A stretch of 64,000 bases of DNA. Source: Pseudomonas beijingensis (GTDB lineage: Bacteria; Pseudomonadota; Gammaproteobacteria; Pseudomonadales; Pseudomonadaceae). A model generated the notes under the pieces. The model did no database searches and had not been told where the DNA came from. It worked only from the letters and a program-made list of their open reading frames with translations. The position numbers and the translations under genes are program-made. Below, piece after piece: positions 49,318 to 59,800 of the stretch (positions within the stretch are counted from its first letter, which is position 1; each line of letters opens with the position of its first letter). Location: NCBI RefSeq assembly GCF_030687295.1, contig NZ_CP117425.1:744001-808000 (forward strand), read 5' to 3'.

Positions 49318-50526
49318 ATGACATCGATGTGGCGTACCTGTGGTTGGGTCCTGGTGGGCAGCGCGCTGATCCTGGCGTTGTCCCTGGGCGTGCGGCATGG
49401 CTTCGGCCTGTTCCTCGCGCCCATGAGTGCCGAGTTCGGCTGGGGCCGTGAGGTATTTGCCTTCGCCATCGCCTTGCAGAATCTGATCTGGGGTCTGGCG
49501 CAGCCTTTCACCGGTGCGCTGGCCGACCGCTTCGGTGCGGCGAAAGTGGTGCTGATTGGCGGTGTGCTGTACGCACTGGGCCTGGTGTTCATGGGCATGG
49601 CCGACTCGCCATGGTCGTTGTCGTTGAGCGCGGGCCTGTTGATTGGTATCGGTCTGTCGGGCACGTCGTTCTCGGTGATTCTGGGCGTGGTCGGGCCGGC
49701 CGTACCGGCGGAAAAACGCAGTATGGGCATGGGCATCGCCAGTGCCGCCGGTTCTTTCGGCCAGTTCGCCATGCTGCCCGGTACGCTGGGACTGATCGGC
49801 TGGCTCGGTTGGTCGGCGGCGTTGTTGGCGCTGGGGCTGCTGGTGGCGTTGATCGTGCCGCTGGTGAGTATGCTCAAGGACGCGCCGGCGCCACTGAGCG
49901 GCAAAGAGCAAACCCTGTCCGAAGCGTTGCGCGAGGCATGCGGTCATTCGGGTTTCTGGCTGTTGTCCGTGGGCTTTTTTGTCTGTGGTTTCCAAGTGGT
50001 TTTCATCGGGATACACCTGCCGGCCTACCTGGTGGACCAACACCTGCCCGCCAGTGTCGGCACCACCGTGCTGGCGCTGGTTGGGTTGTTCAATATCTTC
50101 GGCACCTACACCGCTGGTTGGCTGGGCGGACGCATGTCCAAGCCACGCCTGTTGACCGGGTTGTACTTGTTGCGTGCGGTGGTGATCGGCTTGTTCCTGT
50201 GGCTGCCGGTGACGACCACCACGGCGTACCTGTTTGGCATGGCGATGGGCTTGCTGTGGCTGTCGACCGTGCCGTTGACCAACGGCACGGTAGCGACCCT
50301 GTTTGGTGTACGAAATCTGTCGATGTTGGGTGGGATCGTGTTCCTGTTCCACCAGTTGGGCTCGTTCCTCGGTGGTTGGTTGGGTGGGGTGGTGTATGAC
50401 CGTACCGGCAGCTATGACGTGATCTGGCAGGTTTCGATCCTGCTCAGCCTATTGGCGGCGGCGTTGAACTGGCCGGTGCGTGAACGGCCGGTGGCGCGCC
50501 TGCAAGTCCAGGTCGGTGCGGCATGA
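49318..50526 (+). CDS. MFS transporter
   Basis: 402 residues with 12 predicted spans in two six-helix halves. GALADRFGAAKVV after TM2 and GGRMSKPRL after TM8 are the A-type loops. The opening GVRHGFGLFLAPMSAEFGWGREVF resembles oxalate/formate and monocarboxylate-type members rather than drug:H+ antiporters, so the substrate is open. Start at 49318 downstream of the operator. Its TGA overlaps the ATG of a 39-codon frame. Confidence 0.88.
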   Translation: MTSMWRTCGWVLVGSALILALSLGVRHGFGLFLAPMSAEFGWGREVFAFAIALQNLIWGLAQPFTGALADRFGAAKVVLIGGVLYALGLVFMGMADSPWSLSLSAGLLIGIGLSGTSFSVILGVVGPAVPAEKRSMGMGIASAAGSFGQFAMLPGTLGLIGWLGWSAALLALGLLVALIVPLVSMLKDAPAPLSGKEQTLSEALREACGHSGFWLLSVGFFVCGFQVVFIGIHLPAYLVDQHLPASVGTTVLALVGLFNIFGTYTAGWLGGRMSKPRLLTGLYLLRAVVIGLFLWLPVTTTTAYLFGMAMGLLWLSTVPLTNGTVATLFGVRNLSMLGGIVFLFHQLGSFLGGWLGGVVYDRTGSYDVIWQVSILLSLLAAALNWPVRERPVARLQVQVGAA

Positions 50527-50642
50527 GTCGCATCGGCCCGTGGTTGATCGCTGCCGGCGCTGGCCTGCTGCTGGCGTTCGCCTGGTGGGGCTGGCACCAG
50601 GGCGGGTTGGCCTTGATGCAGCTGGGCATGGGTACGTGTTGA
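50523..50642 (+). CDS. 39-residue single-span membrane peptide
   Basis: ATG overlaps the MFS stop (ATGA) and opens MSRIGPWLIAAGAGLLLAFA followed by WWGWHQGGLALMQLGMGTC, ending TGA at 50642. One hydrophobic helix with Trp-rich boundary. Translational coupling and composition suggest it is real, perhaps an accessory of the pump, but there is no family match that I know. Confidence 0.55.
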   Translation: MSRIGPWLIAAGAGLLLAFAWWGWHQGGLALMQLGMGTC

Positions 50643-50708
50643 ACAATGGACGGCTGCGGGCTTGGCGGAGTAACGTCGAGGTCTGACATGCTTTAAGGAA
50701 ATACCGAC

Positions 50709-51260
50709 ATGTTGATGCGCTGGTTTGCTGTTCCCGCACTGTTGCTGGCTGTGACCGGGCAAGTCTGGGCCGCCGATTGCCCGCCGTTGCTGGAGGGTTC
50801 GTTACCCAAGCTGCGGGCCAAGGAAACTGTCGATTTGTGCCAGCGCTTTGCGGGCAAGCCACTGGTGGTGGTCAACACCGCCAGTTTCTGCGGGTTCGCC
50901 CCGCAATTCAAAAGCCTTGAGGCGCTCAACCAGCGCTACAAGGACCAAGGCTTGCAAGTGCTGGGTGTACCGTCCAATGACTTCAAGCAGGAAGCCAAGG
51001 ACGGGGCTGAAACCGCCAAGGTCTGCTACGTCAATTACGGCGTGACCTTCACCATGACCGAACCGCAGCCGGTGCGTGGCGCGGATGCGATACCGCTGTT
51101 CAAGCACTTGGCTGAACAATCCGGCGCGCCGAAATGGAATTTCTACAAGTACGTGGTGGACCGCCAGGGCAAGGTCGTTGGCAGTTTTTCCAGTCGGATC
51201 AAGCCTGACGATCCCAATTTCATCAAGGCGGTAGAAGCGGCCATCGCCTCCAAACCCTGA
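50709..51260 (+). CDS. glutathione peroxidase-like protein, exported
   Basis: 183 residues. Signal peptide [21 protein letters not shown] targets it to the periplasm. The GPx core has [16 protein letters not shown] (peroxidatic Cys in place of Sec), [15 protein letters not shown] (Gln) and [10 protein letters not shown] (Trp, Asn). It probably works with thioredoxin-like reductants. ATG follows TTAAGGAAATACCGAC. Ends in a strong terminator. Confidence 0.92.
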   Translation: MLMRWFAVPALLLAVTGQVWAADCPPLLEGSLPKLRAKETVDLCQRFAGKPLVVVNTASFCGFAPQFKSLEALNQRYKDQGLQVLGVPSNDFKQEAKDGAETAKVCYVNYGVTFTMTEPQPVRGADAIPLFKHLAEQSGAPKWNFYKYVVDRQGKVVGSFSSRIKPDDPNFIKAVEAAIASKP

Positions 51261-51271
51261 CGCCGGCCACG

Positions 51272-51310
51272 AAAAAGCCCCGCCTCTTTGCAGAGTGCGG
51301 GGCTTTTTTT
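51272..51310 (+). terminator. bidirectional terminator, GPx gene / fadL
   Basis: AAAAAGCCCCGC-CTCTTTGCAGAGT-GCGGGGCTTTTTTT, with A and T runs on opposite sides, lies between convergent genes. Confidence 0.93.
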
Positions 51311-51349
51311 CGCTTCAGGTGGCGAGGGGTTCAGGTTCGCCGTGAAACA

Positions 51350-52624
51350 TCAGAAGCGGTAGGTTGCACCGACACCGAAACCGTTGGCGCTGTTTTCGTA
51401 TTCAGCGTTGTAGGCTTGGCCCAGCGCGTTGCGCCGGTTGACGTTGACTTTTTCTTCCTTGAGGTAGGAGTACGCCACGTCGATAGTCAGGTCTTCGGTC
51501 GGACTCCAGCCGGCGCCCAGGCTGAAGATAGTGCGGTCGCCGGTTGGGATGCGTGGCGAACGGTCAGTGTTGTTGGTAGGCGACTGGTCAAAGGACAGGC
51601 CGGTACGCAGTACCCATTGTTTGTTCAACTGGTAGGACGTACCGATGGCGTACGCCCAGGTGTCGTGCCAATTCTGTTCTTCGGTGATGGTGCCGAAGAG
51701 GGTTGGGTTCAGGGCGCCGCCGCTCGTTACGTCGTTGTTTACGGTAATTTCTTTCAGGCGGCTCCAGCGGGTCCAGGTGCTGCCGGCGTAGACGGTCCAG
51801 GCATCATTGATTTGCTGGGTAACCGAAAAGTCCACCGACTCAGGCGTGGTGATGTCCAGCGAAGCGTCGTAACGCCCGTCACTCAGCAAGAACCCAGGCG
51901 TACCTGCAGCCGCGTCCACGTCGGTGTGACCTTCAAGCTTGTACTTGACCTTGGAGTGGTAGGTCAGGCCGACACGAGTGGTATCCGTCGCCTGGACCAA
52001 AAGACCGATATTATAGCCGTAGCCAATGTCGTCGCCCTTGATCTTCACATTGCCGTCGTTCGGCGAAAACGGAGTGGTCAGTGATGACTCCAAGGCACCC
52101 GAAATCCGGTTGATCGTCGGACCAAAACCAATCGACACCTGGTCATTGAAGGCATAGCTGACGGTGGGCTGGAAGGTCACGACCTTCACTTCGCTCTTGC
52201 TGCCGAAGTTACGGCCCTGGAATCTGTTTTCGTAGTCGGTGATCAGGCCGAACGGTGCGTAGACACCCAGGCCGAAAGCCCATTGGTCATCGATGGGCTT
52301 GACGTAATAACCCATCGGGACGCCAGTGAGCGGGACCATGTCGCCCTTGTTGGTACCGGAACGGGTGCCGCTGGCATCGTTGATGTCGGTGGAGGCGTCA
52401 ATGGCGGCGAAACCACCGGTCACTTGCTGGCGCTTGAGGCGCGACATGCCGGCAGGGTTGCCAAAGACAGTGCTGGCGTCGTCGGCGGCAGAAGAACGAC
52501 CTGCGAAACCAGTGCCCATGCCACTGATGCTTTGTTCGTTCAAGGCAAAGCCACTGGCGAAAAGTTGGGTGGATGCCAAGGTCACGGCAAGGCCAAGGGT
52601 GGTTTTGAGCATCATTTTTTTCAT
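51350..52624 (-). CDS. fadL: OmpP1/FadL-family outer-membrane transporter
   Basis: 424 residues. Signal MKKMMLKTTLGLAVTLASTQLFA; mature start SGFALNEQSISGMGTGFAGRSS contains the plug-domain motif with NPAGMSRLKRQ. C-terminal strand ends GFGVGATYRF. FadL-type barrels take up long-chain fatty acids and related hydrophobic compounds. The ATG at 52624 follows GGAGTTCTAACA. Monocistronic. Confidence 0.93.
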   Translation of the reverse strand: MKKMMLKTTLGLAVTLASTQLFASGFALNEQSISGMGTGFAGRSSAADDASTVFGNPAGMSRLKRQQVTGGFAAIDASTDINDASGTRSGTNKGDMVPLTGVPMGYYVKPIDDQWAFGLGVYAPFGLITDYENRFQGRNFGSKSEVKVVTFQPTVSYAFNDQVSIGFGPTINRISGALESSLTTPFSPNDGNVKIKGDDIGYGYNIGLLVQATDTTRVGLTYHSKVKYKLEGHTDVDAAAGTPGFLLSDGRYDASLDITTPESVDFSVTQQINDAWTVYAGSTWTRWSRLKEITVNNDVTSGGALNPTLFGTITEEQNWHDTWAYAIGTSYQLNKQWVLRTGLSFDQSPTNNTDRSPRIPTGDRTIFSLGAGWSPTEDLTIDVAYSYLKEEKVNVNRRNALGQAYNAEYENSANGFGVGATYRF

Positions 52625-52768
52625 TGTTAGAACTCCTGGTGATCACCGGGGCGAAAATTACCAACATTTTCGTTCAAGCGCTATAGCCTGTATCGCTTGA
52701 TTTAGAGGCGTTTTGTAGGACAATCCGACCAGATTCGCGACCGTTGTAGGAACTTTCCAAATTTCCCA

Positions 52769-53251
52769 TCAGCAAGCGACCTGATTCAGTGGTGAAACAC
52801 AGCTTCGCCAGGCACAGGTGAAATCTCGCAGGCGCCCTTGGGGATGAAAGGTCTGACGCCAGATGCGGGCCATGCCCAGAAGGTCGTCGGCGTCGGGAAG
52901 CGGGGTGTTCTGTTCCTCCACCAGCAACCAAGCGATGGCGGTGGCGTAGCGCAGGTTGACGGTCAACTCCAGGTGCGGGCCGCTGAGAAAGGCGTGCTGG
53001 CTGGCCAGGCCGCGGACCAGGCTGGCCCGTTCCGGGTCTCGTGCCAGGTAATGGTCCCAGAGTGCCTGGTGTCGGAGCTCGGTGATGCGATACAGGCCAT
53101 GTCCGCGGCGATCATGCAGGGCTGACCCCAGGGCCGACTGGCTGGCGGCAATGCCCAGCAACAAGGATTCCGCAGTTGCGCTGTGACGCTCAAGGTAGAG
53201 CAGCGTCGGGCGGATCACATATCGACACAGTTCGCTGGCAGCGATACCCAT
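52769..53251 (-). CDS. conserved hypothetical protein
   Basis: 160 residues beginning MGIAASELCRYVIRPTLLYL. Helical and soluble: RHSATAESLLLGIAASQSALGSAL, GLYRITELRHQALWDHYLARDPE, then LVRGLASQHAFLSGPHLELTVNLRYATAIAW. I have a vague memory of similar Pseudomonas entries labelled as structural protein, without known function. Start at 53251 is preferred over 53368 because conservation-like composition begins there and GGTTTT precedes it; no strong ribosome site. Confidence 0.7.
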   Translation of the reverse strand: MGIAASELCRYVIRPTLLYLERHSATAESLLLGIAASQSALGSALHDRRGHGLYRITELRHQALWDHYLARDPERASLVRGLASQHAFLSGPHLELTVNLRYATAIAWLLVEEQNTPLPDADDLLGMARIWRQTFHPQGRLRDFTCAWRSCVSPLNQVAC

Positions 53252-53472
53252 AAAACCCTCGAAGTGTGAAAGGGGCGGAGCCTGAAGTGTGTGGGCTTGG
53301 CAGCGGTGGATCGGTCCAGGCCCCGCCGGAAGCGGATCATGCCGCTTGACTTGAAGTGTAGTGTCCATATTCCCGCTGTAAAGGTCTGTTTTTAAAACAT
53401 CTTCGGCGAACGGTTATAACCGTTATATCCCTTGGTGCTTACGCCGTTTCGCTTAATCGAGAAATTTCGGGC

Positions 53473-53503
53473 AATAAAAAAGCCCCGCTTTCTGGGCGGG
53501 GCC
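53473..53503 (-). terminator. terminator of the 74-residue gene
   Basis: On the minus strand GGCCCCGCCC-AGAAA-GCGGGGCTTTTTTATT; lies 27 bases after the gene's stop. Confidence 0.9.
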
Positions 53504-53529
53504 TTGGGGGTTTCAGCGTTTCTGGCGTC

Positions 53530-53754
53530 TCAGGCAACCAGTGCCTGGCGAGTACGCTCGATCACGGCCTGCAGCGGTTCGGCGCTGGAGTACTGATCGG
53601 GGTACAGGCGTTCGCTGTGACGGGCGATGCCGTGTTCGTTGACCAGCGTGAAGCTGAAGCAGCCTTTGCGAGCGGCCATGATCAGGCAGTTCATCGGGGC
53701 AAAAGCGTTGGTGAGGGTGCGGATAGCATCCTGTGCGTGGATTTGAGTAGACAT
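53530..53754 (-). CDS. conserved hypothetical protein
   Basis: 74 residues, MSTQIHAQDAIRTLTNAFAP..., with a basic mid-section (CLIMAARKGCFSFTLVNEHGIARHSERLYPDQYS) and an ending amphipathic helix. Soluble, not recognised beyond resemblance to small proteins in other pseudomonads. It ends with its own terminator, which favours real expression. Confidence 0.7.
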   Translation of the reverse strand: MSTQIHAQDAIRTLTNAFAPMNCLIMAARKGCFSFTLVNEHGIARHSERLYPDQYSSAEPLQAVIERTRQALVA

Positions 53755-54260
53755 GTTATGGGTGTTCCTACAAATGACACGGTTAAGAACCGTGCAACGT
53801 TAAAACGTTCCAGTAACGTCGACCACCATTGGTCGAACGAAGAACCCGACTGGAACAAAGCAGCCAGTTTGAGCGCTATATAAGTGCGCGCTTGGGCTGG
53901 CAGGTAGGTACTTAGGAGGGCAGGCAACACATCGAGGGCAAAGGTTCTGGGCCCGGGGTGAAGATCCTGATCAATTTTGCAGGTTGGTTCGGTCAGAGTA
54001 ATGAGCCTGGCAACACCCTTTGCATTCGATCAAAGGCTGTGTTGACGCAAGGTTTACCTGGAAACCATCGAGGGGGCCGGTCTCCTTTTTTCGGTGAGGC
54101 GTCCTTTGGAGGATGGCTGACCGCGGAGATGTGTTCGACCCGGAATTGACTTTCAGCTTGGTACTAACGCTGCGGATACTAACGGATCGAACCCATGAAG
54201 GGAAGGGCGTTGGTTAAAAAATATTCAAGTGAGCCATGGCAGGAAAGCCGAGCCATGTCC

Positions 54261-54367
54261 TGTGGCGAGGGAGCTTGCTCCCGCTGGGCTGCGCAGCAGC
54301 CCAGAACAGCGCCGCTGCGCGCTGGAGCGTCAGCCCGGCCCAGCGGGAGCAAGCTCCCTCGTCACGG
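54261..54367. repeat. long inverted repeat, GAGGGAGCTTGCTCCC family
   Basis: Arms TGTGGCGAGGGAGCTTGCTC-CCGCTGGGC and complement flank GCGCAGCAGCCC / GCGCGCTGG segments. Same family as 44092-44228. Confidence 0.85.
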
Positions 54368-54718
54368 GTTGGTTTTCAATCCGATTCAAGAGGAACGGGT
54401 TAGCACAGGATCCCAACGGTTGCTGGTGCGGTTACGTCACCCACGCTTCACGCATGGCCGCAGGTTATCCCCAGCTTTTACCGCCAGATGCGCCAAAAAA
54501 TCGCAGCGTTATAACCGGTTCGGCTGTTACTTGTGCACACTCGCTGTACCACCTGTCACCGAACTGTCATGTCGAAACAATCCGGGGTGGGTGCCTGTAT
54601 CCAAAATTTAAGTCAATGAAAAACATCGCTTTTTTTTACTGGTGAAAAAATCGTCAGTTTGAGCGCAGGCCCCGTTCCACAGGGCTTTGCGCGAGTTCAG
54701 GGGGGGTTGTCCACTGAG

Positions 54719-54727
54719 TTATCCACA
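54719..54727 (+). promoter_or_regulatory. consensus DnaA-box-like 9-mer
   Basis: TTATCCACA equals the strong DnaA box. A looser copy follows in inverse orientation (TGTGGATTG, 54732-54740). Upstream is AT-rich. It is far from dnaA, so it is more likely chance or a titration/regulatory site than an origin. Confidence 0.35.
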
Positions 54728-54846
54728 GCTTCTGTGGATTGTCCCAAGCGCTTGCTCTAGCACGGGCGTGCCGGTTTTTTTTCGGCTTTACCCGTACGAA
54801 AAAAGGAGTAGAGTGGCGCGCCTTCCGATCTGTCCCACAGTGTTTT

Positions 54847-55170
54847 ATGAAGTTTCGCTCAGTATCAAATCCTGTTACCTCCACACCCTCTGGTGTTACC
54901 CCACCCAAACGTATGTCGATGCGGGTGGCTGAGTGGCTGCTCGATAGCCCACGGCTAGGGGACAGCCCCAGCGTCAAGCACCTGGCCGGTCGTTTGCTCA
55001 AGCAACCGGCCCGTGAAGGCGTGGTGGCCGCGCAAAGTCGCCTTGGGCAGTTGATGTGCCGTGAATGCGGTAACGCCCGGGACCGACGCATTGGCCAAGA
55101 CCTGCTGCGTCAGGCCGCCCGGGCCGGCGATGATCGTGCCCGCCGGGCCCTCGGTGAAATCGAAGACTGA
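54847..55170 (+). CDS. Sel1-like repeat protein
   Basis: 107 residues. MSMRVAEWLLDSPRLGDSPS, then HLAGRLLKQPAREGVVAAQSRLGQLMC and RDRRIGQDLLRQAARAGDDRARRALGEI form two SEL1-type helical repeats, a solvent-exposed interaction scaffold. Start at 54847 (MKFRSVSNPVTSTPSG), as in other pseudomonads; the frame is open upstream to 54739. rmuC follows after 74 bases. Confidence 0.8.
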   Translation: MKFRSVSNPVTSTPSGVTPPKRMSMRVAEWLLDSPRLGDSPSVKHLAGRLLKQPAREGVVAAQSRLGQLMCRECGNARDRRIGQDLLRQAARAGDDRARRALGEIED

Positions 55171-55244
55171 AATCGCAGACTGCGCTGGGCAACCCCCAGC
55201 CGCTTGGTTAACCTTCGGGCTTTATTTGATCGGCAGGAATTGTC

Positions 55245-56747
55245 ATGGCTATGGATTTGACCAGCCTGTTGTTTGGCCTGGCAGGCGCTGCGGTGCCGTT
55301 GCTGGCACTGGCCTGGCACCTGCAGCGCCAAGCCGCCGCCGCGCAGACCGAACAGGCTTTGCTGGAAGAGCGCCTGGCCACTGCCCACATGGCCCACGAT
55401 GGCCTCAACGCCCAGCTCGATGCCTGCCGCGACGAAATCAGCGACCTGAGCCAAGCCAACGCCGCCAAGCAAGCCGAGCTTGCCGCAGCCTGCCGGGAAG
55501 TCGAGTTGCTGCAGATCGAGCGCGACAATGCCCGGGATGCGGCCCATGCCTGGAATCTCGAGCGCGCCAACAAGGAAGCCGAACTGCGGCGGCTCGATGC
55601 CCAGGCGGCGTCGTTGCAGGCCGAACTGCGTGAGCAGCAGGAAAGCCATCAACAACGCCTGGATGACCTGCAAGGTTCGCGAGATGAGCTGAGGGCACAG
55701 TTCGCCGAGCTTGCCGGGAAGATCTTCGACGAACGTGAGCAGCGCTTCGCCGAAACCAGCCAGCAACGCCTGGGCCAGTTGCTCGATCCGCTGAAGGAGC
55801 GCATTCAGTCCTTCGAAAAACGTGTTGAAGAAAGTTATCAGGCTGAGGCCCGGGAGCGCTTCTCCCTGGGCAAGGAACTGGAGCGCCTGCAACAACTGAA
55901 CCTGCGCCTGAGCGACGAAGCCACCAACCTCACCCGGGCGCTCAAGGGTCAGAAGACCCAGGGCAACTGGGGCGAACTGATCCTGGAGCGGGTGCTTGAA
56001 CATGCCGGCCTGGAGAAGGGCCGCGAGTATCAGACCCAGGTCAGCCTCAAGGGCCCGGACGGCGAGCGGTTCCAGCCGGACGTGTTGATTTATCTGCCGG
56101 GCGACAAGCAAGTGGTGGTCGATTCCAAGGTCAGCCTCACGGCCTATCAGCAGTACGTGGCGGCTGAAGATGACGCCATCGGGCAACTGGCCCTCAAGCA
56201 ACATGTGCTGTCGTTGCGAACTCACGTCAAAGGCTTGGCCGGCAAGGATTACAAGCGTCTGGACGGTTTGCACAGCCTGGATTTCGTGTTGCTGTTCGTG
56301 CCAATCGAAGCGGCGTTTTCCGCCGCCCTGCAAGCCGAGCCGAACCTGTTCCAGGAAGCCTTTGACCGCAACATCGTGATCGTCAGCCCGACCACGTTGC
56401 TGGCGACGCTACGGGTGATCGACAGCTTGTGGAAGCAGGAGCGCCAGAGCCAGAACGCCCGGGAAATCGCCGAGCGGGCCGGGTGGCTGTATGACAAGTT
56501 CGTCTTGTTTATCCAGGACCTGGACGAGATCGGCAGTCGCGTGCAGCAGTTGGACAAAGCCTACAGTGCGGCGCGCAACAAACTGACGGAAGGGCGCGGC
56601 AACCTGATCAGCCGTAGCGAACAGCTCAAGCTGCTCGGCGCCCGGGCCAGCAAGAGCTTGCCGGCGGAGTTGCTCGAGCGAGCGATGACCGATGCGGATG
56701 GCTTGCCTGAGTTGCCGGAAGAAGCCGGCGAGAAAACCCAAGGCTGA
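55245..56747 (+). CDS. rmuC: DNA recombination protein RmuC
   Basis: 500 residues. N-terminal membrane helix (TSLLFGLAGAAVPLLALAW), a long coiled coil (about 30-215), then the RmuC nuclease-like core: GKQTQGNWGELILERVLEHAGLEKGREY-type segment, VVDSKVSLTAYQQY, and FVLLFVPIEAAFSAAL. It limits recombination at inverted repeats in E. coli, an apt function in a repeat-rich genome. ATG at 55245 follows GGCAGGAATTGTC. Confidence 0.92.
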   Translation: MAMDLTSLLFGLAGAAVPLLALAWHLQRQAAAAQTEQALLEERLATAHMAHDGLNAQLDACRDEISDLSQANAAKQAELAAACREVELLQIERDNARDAAHAWNLERANKEAELRRLDAQAASLQAELREQQESHQQRLDDLQGSRDELRAQFAELAGKIFDEREQRFAETSQQRLGQLLDPLKERIQSFEKRVEESYQAEARERFSLGKELERLQQLNLRLSDEATNLTRALKGQKTQGNWGELILERVLEHAGLEKGREYQTQVSLKGPDGERFQPDVLIYLPGDKQVVVDSKVSLTAYQQYVAAEDDAIGQLALKQHVLSLRTHVKGLAGKDYKRLDGLHSLDFVLLFVPIEAAFSAALQAEPNLFQEAFDRNIVIVSPTTLLATLRVIDSLWKQERQSQNAREIAERAGWLYDKFVLFIQDLDEIGSRVQQLDKAYSAARNKLTEGRGNLISRSEQLKLLGARASKSLPAELLERAMTDADGLPELPEEAGEKTQG

Positions 56748-56790
56748 AACACAAACCCAGGGCTGAAGCAGAAACTTGTGGCGAGTCATC

Positions 56791-56860
56791 TTGTGGGAGC
56801 AAAGCTTGCTCGCGATGATATCCTTGAGACCGACATCGCGGGCAAGCCTTGCTCCCACAA
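56791..56860. repeat. REP pair, variant core
   Basis: TTGTGGGAGCAAAGCTTGCTCGCG inverted against CGCGGGCAAGCCTTGCTCCCACAA, in the convergent gap of rmuC and the kinase gene. Confidence 0.88.
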
Positions 56861-56893
56861 GATGCCCTTGCACAGGGGCATTATTTGCCCGAA

Positions 56894-59800
56894 TTACAAC
56901 GGCAAATGCCGACTCAACAACGCCCGCAACGCCGCCGGCTTCACCGGCTTGGCCAAGTAATCCAGGCCCGCCGCGTGCACCAGGGCCACCGTCTCGGGCC
57001 GGCCATCGGCGCTGATCACCACCCCCGGTATCGGTTCCCCCATGCGCGTGCGCAACCAGGCCATCAGCTCGGTACCGGTTTCGCCGTCGTCCAGATGAAA
57101 ATCCACCAGGGCCAATTGCGGTCGGCCACCCTGGGCCAGCCAACGCTCGCATTCCTCGCGATTGCGCGCCGTCCACACCTGGCAACCCCAGCGTGTCAGC
57201 AGACTGTTCATGCCGATCAGGATGCTGTCTTCGTTATCGACGCACAGCACCTGGGCGCCGCTTGGCAAATGACCGTTGGGCTCGGCCACGGGGCTCGGTA
57301 CGACGGCCTGTGTAGAGGCCACGGGCACGCTGACGCTGAACACGCTGCCGCGCCCCGGCCAGGAACGCACACGCAAGGTATGGCCGAGCACGCGACAGAG
57401 CCCGTCGGCGATGGCCAGGCCCAGTCCGAGGCCTTTTTCGGCGCGGGTCTGGTGGCTGTCCAGGCGCTTGAATTCTTCGAAAATGACTTGCAGCTTGTCC
57501 TCGGCGATGCCCGGCCCGCGGTCCCAGACTTCCAGGCACAACTCGCCGTTGCGCCGGCGCACGCCCAGCAGCACTGGCCCCCTGGCGTAGCGGAACGCGT
57601 TGGTGAGGAAGTTCTGCAAAATGCGACGCAGCAGCTTGATGTCACTGTCCACCCGCAGCTTCGAGCCGCGCACCCGGAACTTCAAGCCTTGTTCCTGGGC
57701 CAGCGCCGTGAACTCTGCGCCGAGGGTATTGAACAGCTCGTTGAGGGCGAAGGGTTTGCGGTCGGGGTTGATCTTGCCGTTTTCCAGGCGGGAGATGTCC
57801 AGCAAGTCGGTGATCAGGTCTTCAGCCGAGCGCAGTGAACTGTCCAGGTGGTGCACCAGTTGCCGGGCCTCGCTCGGCAAACCATCGTGCTGGTGGGACA
57901 GCGCGGCGGAGAACAGGCGCGCGGCGTTGAGCGGTTGCATCAGGTCGTGGCTGACCGCCGCCAGGAACCGGGTCTTGGATTGATAGGCCGCTTCGGCGGT
58001 GCTCTTGGCTTCGGTCAGGGCCAGGTTCAATTGGGACAATTCCCGGGTGCGTTCGGCCACCCGTTGCTCCAGCCCTTCGTTGGCTTCGGTCAGCGCCTGT
58101 GCGGCCTCACGGAAGGCGGTGATGTCGGTGAAACTCATGACGAAACCGCCACCGGGCATCGGGTTGCCGATCAGTTCGATGACCCGGCCGTTGGGGAACA
58201 GCCGTTCAGAGGTATGGGCACGGCCCTGGCGCATCCAGTGCAGGCGCCTGGCGACGTGGACTTCCGCCTCGCCCGGCCCGCAGAGGCCACGTTCGGCGTT
58301 GTAGCGGATGATGTCGGCAATGGGCCGGCCGACACTGATCAAGCCGTCCGGGTACTTGAACAGCTCCAGATAGCGGCGGTTCCACGCCACGAGCCTGAGG
58401 GACTGGTCGACCACGCTGATACCCTGGCTGATGTTCTCGATGGCGCCTTGCAACAGGGCGCGGTTGAACTGCAGCACTTCCGACGCTTCGTCCGCGATCC
58501 GGACCACGTCTTCGAGCTGCATCTCTCGACCTTCGATGGCGGCTTTTACGACCGCCCGTGTCGAAGAGGCGCCGAGTACACCGGCCAGCAGGCGTTCGGT
58601 GTGGGCGATCCATTCGCTGTCGGCGTTCTGGTTCGGGTTGAAGCCTTTGCCCTGGCGGTAGGCGAAGCGAATAAAACTCTGCCGCGCCCGCTCTTCGCCG
58701 ACGAAACGCGCGGCCAGTTGCAACAGGTCTTCGATGTGCACCGCCAGCATTGAGCGGGGATTGGGGCGGGCGCTGATTTCCTGGCCAATGAAGCGCCCGG
58801 CCTGCCAGTGTTCCGAGACGCGTGTGCGCGACAGCACGGACACCCAGGCAAACAGCGTGAAGTTGCCAGCCAGGGACAGGACCACCCCTTGGGTCAGCGG
58901 CGTAATCGGCAGGTTCAAGGGATTGCCATGCAGCCAGGCCAGGCCTGGAAAACTACTGAGCGACCAGCCCAGGCTGTGGGCGGCAATCGGCAGCACCAGG
59001 GTGTAAAACCACAAAAAGATCCCCGTGGCGAGGCCGGCGAACACGCCGCGGCGGTTGGCCTGTTTCCAGTACAGCGCGCCGAGCATGGCCGGGGCCAGTT
59101 GGGTCACGGCGGCGAAGGCGATCTGGCCGATGGTCGCCAGGCTCGCCGTCGAGCCCAACAGCCGATAGCTGACATAGGCCAGCAACAGGATCACCACGAT
59201 GCTGACCCGCCGCACCGACAGCATCCACTGGCGGAACACCTCGAACGGGCGTTCGGCGGCGTTGCGCCGCAACAGCCAGGGCAGCAACATGTCGTTGGAG
59301 ACCATGGTCGACAGCGCCACGCTGGCCACGATCACCATGCCAGTAGCCGCCGACGCGCCGCCGATGAACGCTAGCACGGCCAGGGCCGGATGAGCCTGGG
59401 CCAGCGGCAGACTGATGACGAACGAGTCCGGCAGCACCGAGCTGGGCAGCATCATCTGCCCGGCGAGGGCGATGGGCACCACGAACAGCGCAGCCAAGGC
59501 CAGGTAGGCGGGAAATACCCACTTGGCCAGACGCAGGTCCTGGGGCTCGATGTTTTCCACCACGGTCACGTGGAACTGCCGCGGCAAGCAGATGATCGCC
59601 ATCATCGCCACCCCGGTCTGCACCACCATGGACGGCCAGTTGATGGTTTCTTTCCAGTACTGCTCCAGGCGCGGCGCGAGCATCGCCTGGTTGAACAGGT
59701 CCTCGAAACCGTCGTACAGGCCGTACGTCACGAACGCGCCGACCGCCAGGAAGGCAAGCAGCTTGACCAGGGATTCGAACGCGATCGCCAACACCATGCC

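Larger units (their letters stand above)
53755..54846. other. 1.1-kb region without a supported gene
   Basis: Holds the promoter of the 74-residue gene, a long inverted repeat (54261-54367), an AT-rich stretch (54590-54660), and near 54707-54740 a DnaA-box-like cluster. A 63-codon frame (53958-54149) is possible but unsupported. No RNA gene seen. Confidence 0.6.

Noticed and set aside
53958..54149. 63-codon frame in the 1.1-kb gap
   Set aside because: No motif and no clear ribosome site; composition not convincing.
54700..54745. Second replication origin
   Set aside because: Only one perfect DnaA box, no dnaA/dnaN/gidA neighbours and no full unwinding element.
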